This document shows positions 34,201 to 45,900 of a stretch of DNA of 64,000 bases, one piece after another (the first letter of the stretch is position 1; each line of letters begins with the position of its first letter). This stretch comes from Protonemura montana (taxonomy: Eukaryota; Arthropoda; Insecta; Plecoptera; Nemouridae), in the NCBI GenBank assembly GCA_947568835.1, contig OX387602.1, positions 1,830,570 to 1,894,569 of the forward strand. Direction: 5' to 3'. Position numbers and translations under genes: made by a program. Under the pieces are notes generated by a model that saw nothing but the letters and a program-made list of their open reading frames with translations, was not told where the DNA came from and ran no database searches.

Positions 34201-36821
34201 GTTAAAGATGACAATGTAACAACATGACAATGGTCCGGGTCAAATGTTGAGGACCAAAAGAGTTATTGATAGCAATAACATATATTTTAAGAAAGTAAGA
34301 TAGGCTATAATTTAAAATAGATGAAGTTCCGACTGATCTGTCGAAAAAAAAAATATATAAATCAAGATGTATTTCTTGTTTACGATAAAGTTCGTAAAGT
34401 AATTTTATCAAAGCATAATTTATTGATGTGCCAACTGCCATTGTTTGGCATAACTTTTGTAGTTGTCGACCTTCACACACAACATCTACCAACGTGCCGT
34501 GATAAACCTACATGAGAAACACACACTTTGGCCGCCGAAGATTGTCGAACACCGGTGTTATCCTGCCACGCCCTGCAATAGCACCTTCCGAACTCGAAGA
34601 TCTCTGCACTCCACGTGTATACCCTTTGTTTCGATTCATTCACAGGCAACTCGCAGTCGAACCGTGCTGCGTTCGCGATTCAAACTCATTGATGTGTAAT
34701 CAAGTTGTGCTTCCTTCCTTCATGCAGACGCAGAGAATTTGGTATGCATTTTGGGAGCAGCTCGTCGACAGGAAGTCGTGAATCGGAACTCGGCAGATGT
34801 AGTACGCGATAGATCGCCCTCGGATTAAAATCAAACTCTAACTGTTGGATTATTTTATACGTTTATTTATTGCTCTCATCCGTTTGAATGACAGTTACCA
34901 TCCACCTATTTTTTAAGTTCTCTTTTATGAATAATACCGATTGTTATGAGGATAATCTGTGCTTTTAGTGGTGCCATGTATGTTGGCTTCAGGACACGGA
35001 CGATTTTGTTCCTGAAAGAACAAAGAGTGGGGGTCTTCTGGCCGCATCGTTTGAGGAGTCAAAAAATGTGGACGCAGTGCGGGGGGACAAAACGCAACCG
35101 CGAAAAAAATCAATGCCAGAGACCAGATTTGAGCGCAGAATATAGTGAAGGACGTCTAAGTCTGTCAAATAGCCTGGAAGAGAGAGATTTTAACGAGATG
35201 TATACGTTAGCCTATTATGTTTACGTTAAAAACCAAATCTATTTTCTTGAGATTATTTTACGCCAGGGCTTGGTAGAAAATCGCGCCCAAATTCCTAACT
35301 ATGCTAATAGGAGTGAAATTTAAATACGAAAATCCTGACAAACTGATGTCATTTTCTGTATCTTGACGCACGTTCCATCTTCAAAGAGCCAGGATCAACA
35401 ATGGAAGGATAGTTCTTCAGAGGCGTGGCATGCGAGGCTTAGCATCGCATGGCTCAAGGAAATAATAGTTATGATAATCTCGGGGAATATTTGTACGATG
35501 TCTCTGCCGTATTAATTGGCACTACCTTACATACACCTGAGGAGAGTCACGTGATGCTTTCTGGACACGATATTTGTCGTCATGCGTTGCTCAGGATGAC
35601 CTCATCGCTGCAGAGAGTGGTAAAGCGCTATGCTGCGACCACGACGTTGTCTTCATGCCGACGTCACTGATTTGTCATCGAAGTATAATGCAACCCATAC
35701 CACCTATACTGCGCCATGCATCAAAACCACATAATTTTAAGATGTTAACCTCAAATCACAAGGTGCTTCCTTGCCAGAGGCTACTCGCATCAATTTACAC
35801 TGATAGGTAGATTCAGAGGTTCTTGGTTCTGTGTAATTGTTGTCCGTACGTGGAATTTCTTGTTACTTGAGAAGGACTAATTGTTTGACTTTGCAGCCTC
35901 CAGCTGACCACCCACCTCCATTTTCCCTTTAATAGCTCTAACCTAAGAACCTAAGAACCTAGGGACAGATCACGATGAGAATATTTGATCGCCTATTACG
36001 TGTCTAAACGACGCCATTTCGAAATGAATCATGTCCATGAGACTGAGTGCTTGCTCGGAGGTGAGCACAAGACAAGCATCTATCGATTTGACAATTAAAA
36101 CTGTCAGGCACATACACGGTAATGTACACATTAATAGTATTAAACGCACGGTGATTGCCTTATGACCAATCCGTCCACATGATATTGTTGTTCAGAAGTT
36201 ATTAGCTCCAGCCAAATATTTGCACACACAGAATATTAGCATTCGAAAAGCTTTCTGCTAAATGTTTTCAACGTGTACCTGACGGACGGTTCAATATTGA
36301 CGACATCATTTGGGAAAACGTGATCCTGGGTTATTTTATGGCTGCCGCGTGCGATTCGTGATGTCACCTTCATTTCCTTTACAAGATTCTTCGCCAAATT
36401 AGTCAAGTATCGGCACTAGAAGAAATGCGTCACTCGCGGTTTGATTATCAAAAATATTAATTCATGATGCGCGTTTGTCATCGAGTCAACAATACGTACT
36501 TGCGAGACTCATTCATGAACTATAAATGAAAACTTTCCCGACCGCGAAACGTGAATATCACAGCACTTATAAAAATAAAATCGTGTCAATCATAGTTTTG
36601 AGTAATTACATGTGGTTTGCATTGACTTGAATTGTGCTAGATTGCATTCTGCCTGGAAGCACACGCTTAAATAAAGTGACTTTTCACTTTTATGGCCGAC
36701 CTGGACTGATAGCCATGCATTTATTAATATGACCTCAAAAACGAGTAATTTAACATAAATATTAATAATATTATTATGTGATACCATACAAATTTATCTT
36801 CCATATCATTCTATAGAACCT
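31262..36821. other. No gene recognised
   Basis: About 5.5 kb between the two SINE copies without a supported gene. A GC-rich patch at 32,640-32,720 has several GGCGTC/GACGCC motifs but no convincing exon. Confidence 0.45.
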
Positions 36822-37230
36822 CTTACCGAACGGTTTGGCTTGTGAAACGACTCACTTGAGATCACTAAAGTTAAGCAACAGTCCCTCGAGTCACGCTTTG
36901 GTTGGGTGATCTTCACGCTCATCGCCAGTTTTGTTCGATAGAGAGGCTGGAAGGATGGAAGTAAATACTCCTTGCTTATCAACCGCTCGACAGCATGGAT
37001 TTTTGCGGGTGTTGTTCGCGTTGTATCGTCCTTCGGAAGGTACGTTAAGCCGATGGTCCCCGAGGCGTATTCCTTTCTCTAAGCCCGTGGTACTCTTTAA
37101 CCGGAGCGTGCCAGCACCGGGGTTTCTCTCCTCTCTCTCAAAGGATATGATCCATATCATCCTCATCATCAACCGACGCCAATGGACCAGTGCCACAGGG
37201 CACGTTGTGAGTCATCAAACTCCACATATC
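36822..37230 (+). mobile_element. Second copy of the 5S-derived SINE
   Basis: Starts ACCGAACGGTTTGGC like the first copy, carries a diverged 5S segment (GAGATCACTAAAGTTAAGCAAC, then TTTGGTTGGGTGATC), the shared GAGAGGCTGGAAGGATGGAA, and the same body and tail (CTCGACAGCATGGATTTTTG, GTCCTTCGGAAGGTACGTTAAG, CATCATCAACCGACGCCA). It contains a single 5S unit, so it shows the unexpanded state. The 5S part is more degraded than in the first copy. Confidence 0.75.
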
Positions 37231-38698
37231 TATCTAGAACCTCCATATATGGGATTTCTGCTGGTTTCCCCTGATGACGTGTAACAGAGATGCTGTAAAC
37301 TGTAAAAGTGCTTAGTTATTAATTTCTTATCAGTTTTCATAAAATATGAGCTGTGAAGTACGTGTAGATTTCTGCCGAACGCAGCGATTCATCTTTCTTA
37401 GAACGCTCGTAAGTTGCTCTGGTCTGCCATAAGGTGACCAAGTACCGACAATTCCATGCTAAGTGAATGCCAGTGCATTAGGTGGCATTTATAGTTTTAT
37501 CTTTTGTTAGGCCTCAGTCGGCACACTAGGTATACTAACGTGGCGATGAAAACCTAGCCCCAGCAATCACGAGCACGGACCATGGTCTGTGGGAATCATT
37601 AATTCGCAGTTGGACCGCCGGTGCTTTTGATTGGGCGTGGATTGAATCGTGAAATAAAGGTAATCAGGAAGCGGCGGCTGGGCTGGACAGGGTGTGGACC
37701 CGACAAATATTGTCAGCGATGGGGTGATGGATCTGTCTTCTGTCGGCGACTGCAGCGTTGTTTCCACTGAGCCACCTTTAATATCTCTCGCCCATCTGTG
37801 ATGATCGCTCTCACCGGGAAACTCCACTTTTTTAAGGTTCAGAACGAATCGCGGAAAAACCTTTATTTGACCTTGGAGACAGGAAAATACACCCGGGTCA
37901 GATTACGTTATGCACGGAGAAGCTATTTGCAAAATTTAATTCCCGAATCTCAATATGTCTGAAACGAAACTAGACTTTACCAAACTTGGACAAACTTATG
38001 TGCACCTGACGCTTCATGCTAATTACGTTTATTTATCATTATACAAGATCATGTGATGCAATCACAGCATGGATCCATTCTAATTGAGCTTCACAATAAA
38101 AAGCTGTAAAGCCTTCACCTACGGTACGGGTCACCTATGGCTCTCGGATTTACCTGTCGAATAGTGTGTGGCTTATTGTATTAAATATTCCAATCACGAT
38201 CGGCGGTTCAACAACCGAATTGATAGGTGGAATAGAAATGATGCGCTAACGTATTATGGCACCATGAATTTGTTAGCGCTATGCGTGTACGCATGGTAAG
38301 CACTGAGCAGCGAATGTGTACCGCTCGTCGCACGCAATTCCTGGGGATATAAGAACCTCGAGTGTCGCCTGCAGGTGGCCCATTGTTCGGTCGGACAACA
38401 AGAAGACATGAATTTGTGCTGATGGCGACACTTGGATAATAATTCTAAATTTGATACAAATCATGAAACGCGCTTGAATGTATACCAAATGTTTGATAGT
38501 CGCTAGCGTTTCGGTGGTTTCGATTGAATTTGTATTTATTTTTCATTCCATGATCGATCATATTGATATGATCATACATCATCTTGATATACACAAGTAA
38601 CTTATGCGGTTAAGTTCAATAACAAAAATATATATAAATATAGGGTGATACACTTTATGCCCATTGTCAATAATGCAAATTTATAAAATACAATAGTT
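37231..38698. other. No gene recognised
   Basis: Nothing supported on either strand. Confidence 0.45.
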
Positions 38699-39070
38699 TT
38701 AATACTTGTTATTGTGGTTAAAATATTGATCAACAGAGCAAAAACAATTGTCAGTTAAAAATTGTTTAAAAGTAGCCTTAAAAGCTTCACCACTTTTTTC
38801 TTTAATAGCGCTAGGAATTTTATTATAAAATCTTGAGCCCATGATTAGCGGTCCTCGAGACTATTTATCAGTTTTACACAATTCAATTCAGATATCTTTT
38901 TGATTTCTCACATCATAGTCATAAACTTTGTCAGTAGTTTGTAAAATAGCGCGACTTTCGATTAAAAAAAGAACAGTACAATAAATATACCTATACAGAC
39001 ATGGCAAGGTTAAAATGTTCAGTTTGATAAAGCTTGGTAAAAAGTTTCAGAGTACCCGTACTTTGCTGGC
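38699..39070 (-). pseudogene. Decayed LINE ORF2 C-terminus
   Basis: Minus-strand translation gives LNILTLPCLYRYIY, then VYDYDVRNQKDI, two in-frame stops, SRGPLIMGSRFYNKIPSAIK and a C-terminal stretch ending FLTDNCFCSVDQYFNHNNKY before a stop at 38,699. This lines up with the C-terminus of the LINE at 28,010-29,593 (MTLPCLYIF, GPIACGVKLFNHLPMDIK, YLMGNCFYSVNEF). It is an old, 5'-truncated copy of a related but different family. Confidence 0.8.
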
Positions 39071-42000
39071 CAACTTAGTATTCTCGGGACGCAGGAAAAA
39101 CATTCTATTAATATTTTGAACGGACATAAAAATTATTTTTATCTGAAGATGAATTGAGTTAAGATATTTTTTGTATTCATCCAATCATCAATTACGACAG
39201 CACGTACCTACTTTCAAACCGCTTATACTTATTTTGCATGGTTTTACTTATGATTTCGTAGAGAAGCGACGCATGATTACGATGATTATACCGTCGAGAG
39301 GTTGGCCGAGTGCGTGAGAGGTGAGCATAGAGATCGGCTGGAGGCTGTGCGTAGCCAAGATCAAGATATAGCATATAAGAACAAGATGCATGGCCGTACT
39401 CTCTGCTTTGCCTCGCGGGCTGCAACGTTGGGTCCATGCAGTGAGATAAGACCTTCCACATCTCCCATTCAATATCATGGAAATAAAAAGGCATATGAAG
39501 GAAAGAGTGAAGCAAGCAGCGATGTGGAATGATGACTCATGAGTGGTCATAAAGCATTGAAGATGATGTCATTGATGCACGATGATGTAATAGCACGCAT
39601 GTTTATGCAGCCTATTACGGGTGCGGAGATGCGTGGTGCGCTATTGTCTTTTGCGCAGGGGTTTATCTGTTTCATTTTTTACTGTTATAGTTTTCACGGA
39701 GTTAATGAGAAGTGAGCGTACAGTGCATCAATTGGTTTGAAAATGACGGAAGTCGTTCCCTGAATGAAAATTCTTATTGGAACGGAAATGCCAAAATGAT
39801 GGCATCGAGTTGAGGAAAGACATCGTAAGAGTCGTTTCTATTGTAGTCGTGCTTACACAATTGGTCATCGGCTTGGACAGGGCAATCCCAAAGTTTCTGA
39901 GGTCGGTCTCAAAATGTCACACTTACTTCACACTCGTGACAAGAGTCTCCATTTAAGTAGAAGGTGTGACGGTAATTTTAATGCATGCACAGACATATTA
40001 TCTGCACTGATGCATAATTTCAGAATATTTCAGGATGTCAGGCCGACCATCCCCTAAAATCTGGTAGACTGGAAAGCGGTGTCGGAAAGTTTTACTGGAG
40101 GTTCTCTCTATTATACCTGAAAATAATAAAGCTCGTCGAACTAACAACCAGAATGACTATACGATCTCAAAATGAATGAGTCCAATAAAACCAATCTCAG
40201 TAGTGACGGCATTGAAGGTAAAGCCGAAATTAGAAAGGATGGAAATCTGGACTTTCAAGCGGATTTCCTCCAATATTGAATTACTCTCTGCACACATCCT
40301 CCGCTATGTATGGCATGGTGTTCATTGATAGGCAGACCCCAAAGCAGCTGTGTTTACTTGTTTGGCTCGTGCTCACAGAGAAACAGAAGACTTAGTGTAC
40401 TTGTACTTGTTATACTTGCCAGCAAATAGTTTTTATTGTTGGCCCGGTGATGCAAAGTAATAATATTCTTAGTAAACTCTGCGTGCGTGAAGCAACTCTT
40501 TCTAAATCGGATCTTGACATCACCGAGCTCTGGTACTGGTAATCAACCGGCTAAATATGACCGGAAATCTGTTCCCTTGGTTCCGGTTCAACTAAAGATG
40601 AATATGCGAGGTTTTTTTCATCGAAACACATTGAAATTAGTGCTTGTGCGGCTGCCGCTGACAAGCTGTTGATACTCATATGCGAATTCATTCGCTGAAC
40701 TAATCGCTATCTAATAAATACATTAGTAACAATTACCAAATATTTAGCTACACCAGTAAACCGAAACAAATGCGTCGTTGAAGGGAAAATGACTACGATC
40801 CCATTTTTAAAAGATCAATCATGAATCGACCACTGACATAGCTGTTATAATTACAAAAGTGTTTTACATTGACGAAATGACAAGGCGTGCATTTCTACAA
40901 TGTGACTGCCGGTGGGCCAGCAGTTATAAGCCGAGGCTGCTGATCTCAAGTCTGGTTTCTCTCCTTATATAGAGGATACATGATGAAAAGAGCTTGACGC
41001 AGGTCAGGGCTGCTTTGAAAACGCACCCTCGAGATAACTGACCACTCCACGGCGCCTTGTTCGCGCATGAAAGCATCTACCTGTTATCTGAAAGCTGCTG
41101 CTGCTCTCCTGCAGCGGGTCCCTTTGAGTGAACTTCTTTGACCACGCATGTAAAGCTGGGAATGAAGAGTTCTTTGTGGCGTGAGTAATGTTTGTACTGG
41201 ACGTCTTTCGCAGGGTGAAAAGCAAGAGCACTCTGAAAAGCCGGTCGACTCTCGGCACAGACAACAGCTGGCATTGGTGGACTCATTTCATGGTTCCAGT
41301 CGCGATTGTTTTTATCTTTATTTCTCAAAACGAACTCATACTAAAATATCTCGACGACTGCACGCCAATTGCAGGTTTGTTGTGGTTACGGATCTATAAT
41401 TAGCTCACTTCAATAAGCATCTAATTAATCAGCTGTCTGTTTCTCAGCATGTGTTTCACTTCTGCCCTTGTTTCTCGTTATCCGAGTTTTAATCGCGTTT
41501 TTTTTTTGGTTCACCGTTCACCCATTCCATTTGCAAAAGAAGTACGTGCACCATGGTTTTATGTGCTAATAAAAGTATGAAATAATAACGCGGATGAGAA
41601 GTGTTATATTGTGTCCTCATATACTTTTCAGATTGTTTGCCTTGACGGGGAGAGGGGAGTGGTAGGTGGAGGGGGGGGTGGGGAGACTAGGGATGGATTG
41701 ATGACCATGCTGGCTAGACATCCAGGTCAGGCTGATTAAATGTCAACCAACGCCAGACGGGGATGAGATGCTTGGGGGTCTGCGATATTGACTGGCCGGA
41801 CTTATTTTCTGACGAGCAAATACACAGCGACCCAACTATTTGGCATTAAATAATTTCACGGGCACAAGTAGAACCTTTGGAAGCTTCATTTCAAATTAGA
41901 CCAACACAGCCTATCTCACATTAGTTGGCAAAAGGGCAAAATAGTTGGAAGCAAACTGATTAAAAAAGTTAGGTCGAAGTCCCTAATGCCACTTTAAAAT

Positions 42001-42698
42001 GTTTCTATTAGAATATTTTAAAGGTGGTATCAACAAATGAGAGCATTTTCAAACGTAATGATGTATACAGAAAGTTATGTGTGTCACTAGTGAAATGGGT
42101 GCTCGTAGATAAAATTTGGCATAGCGTCGGTGAAATGAGAGAATTTCGTATAAATAGTTTGATCGCAATTGGCAAGAGCAGGATGTTATGAGCGAGTGGT
42201 GCGACTGGCTCTTAGCAGACATGCTGGTGCTGCTATCCACGACACGACGCCGCACAGCGCCGCGACGCCAGGCAGGCGTCGCCCGCACCCCTATCCTGTC
42301 CAGGAATAAGTGCACACATATACCCAGAGCAATGTGGGTCATTTCTACATCTGTACGCTGACTGCATCTCTCTGAATATTATTACTTCATCACAACAACT
42401 TCTGGACGAAATGCAGTCACTGTCGACTTCATTCTACTAAATTTAAATGGTAAACCGCAATAGAAAAAAAACCCTTAAAGATAAACCCTGAGGCCGTCAC
42501 CAACGAGAATGCTATTTGTATCCGTTACATTTATAAAGTTAAAGTACACATAAAGAATTGGAGAAATTTACAGGAATTGTTACACTTGTGGTTGGATCCT
42601 TGGTAGTAGTGGGTTCCAATGACGCAACGCCGAGCGGCGAGTCGATACTATCCCGCAGTGCAAGACAAGCCTAGCCAGTCGTGCGCGTTGTTCAAGTC
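39071..42698. other. No gene recognised
   Basis: No supported exon. Contains a G-rich block at 41,647-41,692 and a small GC-rich patch near 42,225-42,295. Confidence 0.45.
41647..41692 (+). repeat. G-rich tract, potential G-quadruplex
   Basis: At least five runs of three or more G within 46 bp on the plus strand, including an eight-G run, separated by short loops. Confidence 0.7.
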
Positions 42699-42735
42699 AG
42701 TTGCTTGTGTGCCTCGTTTGGAGTTGGTTGATTCT
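42695..42735 (+). promoter_or_regulatory. TATA-less Inr + DPE core promoter
   Basis: TCAGTT at 42,697-42,702 matches the arthropod initiator with A+1 at 42,699. GGTTG lies exactly at +28 to +32 (42,726-42,730), matching the downstream promoter element RGWYV at its required spacing. The start codon of the signal-peptide exon follows 138 bp downstream. Confidence 0.6.
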
Positions 42736-42836
42736 TGTTCGCGCTCGCGTCGCCGCCGTGCCAAACTCAGTTCGCTGCTTTACCCTGTGCTGTGTTCTGT
42801 GTGCTATTGTCGTCGAGGATTATTTCAAAAGACAAA

Positions 42837-42906
42837 ATGTTTCAAAGGTTAACTACGAAGACGGTGCTGGCGATCTTGGTGGTCTCCTGTCTACTGGCGG
42901 GAAAAG
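42837..42906 (+). CDS. First coding exon of a secreted protein: signal peptide
   Basis: ATG at 42,837 (context ACAAAATGT) opens a frame MFQRLTTKTVLAILVVSCLL followed by AGK and a phase-1 donor (AAAAG|GTATGT) after 42,906. A short basic N-terminus, a hydrophobic core and small residues before the splice site make a typical secretory signal peptide. An Inr+DPE promoter sits 138 bp upstream. First exons that carry just a signal peptide are usual for neuropeptide and other secreted-protein genes, but the mature product is not identified. Candidate downstream exons are at 45,004, 54,082 and 59,645. The gene could also continue beyond the window. Confidence 0.6.
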
Positions 42907-45900
42907 GTATGTTTCGCTCACTTTTGGCGCTACTATTTCATCGCGGATTTGAAATTTAAATTTCTTGAAACTCATGTGAATATCACGGACAATGTATTCG
43001 GTTATTTAAATTAATCTAAAAAAAACGAACGCATACTCATGCGGCGCGTTCCGAGCCATTATACAAGGACAGTTAACACCGGAATGGTGCCGGAGCTCAC
43101 TATGAAAGGAACGAAATTGTTTGTTATTCTTAAGAATTGACCCTCTATCTTTCTGCTCTTCTATCCACCCCCTCTTGTTGTGCTCCTGCTGCTGAGAGAA
43201 TAGATAGGAGCAAGCTATTTTGGATGAAATTCATAAAAAGCACGCACAGCCCTGCACATCTAAAAGCGCTCAGAATAGAAAAGTGATAGATGAGGGTGGA
43301 TTTGTTAAGGGCGGGCGACTGTATGGCTAAAGAGTGTGAAGTGTTTAATTTTGAGAATACACCTAATAGCGTGTCGTGTGTTCTAATTTATTTGAATCGA
43401 GCGGGGCGTGCGCAGGAGTGCTATTGGGGGGTAGACACGAGACAAAATTCTTGCTCACTGTGATTCCGGCTGAAATGATCATGTGCATTTCTTTGCTCAA
43501 ACTGTGAATCAATCTATTGAACAGTGAATGACAGGTAGCACATAGTTTGGTAAGCGACTCATGCACTGGGTTTGATGTCCATCGACGTGCGATGTGCTGT
43601 TGTAGCTGTTTTATACCTTCCTCTTCGTTGTCATCAGGCCTGGCTAGACAAGCGACAGAACGTGATTTGAATATCTTCAGCGTCGAATCTCTTACTTTCG
43701 TAGCGAAACCCCACCGAAAGTGCGCTGAATTTGCTCCACCAGATTTGTGGATCGCAGTGGCATTATTCTCCGACGGATACAATTACTTTCCAGCGATATT
43801 CACCGATTTAGGCGAACAGCTGTAGTATGGCGTTCCTTACATTTGAGGAGATAATAAAGCTGTTCACATTTACTCAGCGATAATGAAACTTACAACCGGC
43901 AATTAGGACCCAGAAGTTAGTTAGGCATTGTAAATCATTAGGTTTTGAAAGCACGTGATGAGGGATTGCAGAATAATGGTTCGAGCAATTGATGCATTGC
44001 TTCTTGATAATACCGGGTGTTAAAACGCTTGTGTTCACTAACAGCGTTCGTTTTCAGTTCGATCGGCCGCCATTTATTTGATCGTGGCTGCTTGATTGGC
44101 ACACACCCATTCATTTGCGTAATGCTTGTGTTAATGACGGACATCTTGTACCCTACTCCTTGCATTTGGGGGATAAACTTGCTGGGAGGCGCTTCGCGGC
44201 GCAAAAACTTTATTAATCTCGCAAGTCAAGTGGCGTTTTTTTTTCGTGGTGTCAACTCGAGTCTGGTCTGTCAGCCAAGGTCTTTCGGTATCAGAAAAAA
44301 ACTATCAAATTCCTCGCGAAGAAAATCATAAGCGCAATTATTTCACTTGGACTTTTTTTTGTGGACGAAAGTCTAAAAGGGGATGCCGGGAACTGCTAGT
44401 CAGAAATGCACGCGCCATGTTTGCCCGTTACACAGTAGAGCATACCGACTGTACCCGTCAGCAGATTGACCTAATAGCCCCGTCCAATTGATCGGCTCGC
44501 GCGCAGGGGCGATTGCAGCCTATTGTTTGAATTGTTTTAAGAGAGCAGAGCGCCACATCACCGAACGGTTGCCGCCTCCGTATGATCCCAGCTCGTCAAG
44601 AAGTGAGTCAGAATGGTCCCCCTAACCCCCTCCCCTTCAAATGGCGTATCGGGGCGATTTGCGACCGGATTTGGGGTGGAAAGCGGACGGGTTGGACGAA
44701 CTAAATATGAGCGTCAAGTCGCAAGTCAGTGACTGCGAATGAAATGCTCGCTGCCTGCCAGCACCAAGGGAACGCTTGGAACGTTGACTCACGGTATGGG
44801 CTATCGCGAGTGGTTCATCGGTGCGGAGACGGTAATTCCAAAACATTTCCACCGTGCGTTTCACGGTTCGGTGGCGCGGACACGTGCGTTGATTGCCACA
44901 GGAGAGGCGACGAATGTGCGTAGCGTTGGTTCACATCGCCTCTAAACAACGACATGTGATCGGCTAGAAAATGTCTTTACCCCTTTTTTGTAATCCTATG
45001 CAGTCTCTCCAGACGGCAAGGGCGTCGACGCCCCAGACGTCACATCGGTCGCTCAGCCGTGAGCGTCTTATACCGACGCCCGACGTCGCTTGAAGCGTGC
45101 TCAGACGTCTGATTCAATCTTCTAATCACAACCGAGACGTTGATTACACTATTCAGAGGACAAGACAGCTCTAATTATGTGTCATAGCTGTGCGATCCGT
45201 CTTGCCAGACCAGTTTGTCTGGACTGTACTAGAGCGTTCGTTCGGTCATGTTTATTAATGAAGAGCATCACCAATTAAGCGGCAAGGGTGCCTTAGCCGC
45301 TGTCGCCGCGGTTCTCTTATAATGGTAATGATAGGTCATATCAACGAACACCAATTGAAAGTAATTTATTCTTTAGATGGTTAAAAACGACAAATCCTAT
45401 TATAAAAAAAAAAAAACACCTTGCCCAAAATTTGAGATAACCAGTCCAGTAAGTTCTGTGGAGACTTGAGAGTAAAACGAGAAAACAAAATCGAGACCAG
45501 CAACTCGCTAAAGTGCTCCACATGTGTGGCATACGAGATGGTGATAGCATCGTCACGTGATTTTTGTGCCTCCTTACCGTTGTTGCCAGTCGGCCGACTT
45601 GGGTCTATAGCGATCGCGGCTGGCAGCCATGCGAGCAAAGGTTGTTTAATTTTGCTGTAATTATGACAGTGCGTTTAGGTCTTTAGGGTCTGTCTATCTG
45701 TAACGAGTTGTTGAAGGCTGTTTTCATTGCCTTCGGCGCCAAAAATATCACAGCGCATTTTTTTTTCCATCACAATTGAGCACTTGTGAAATGCATGCGA
45801 AGCAATTAGGCAGAACAAGTTGAACTATTTTAATATGCTTATGGTCTCACTGTTCCCATGCCTTTTCTTCATTTTAAATTGCCGTTTCGGCACGCAACGA

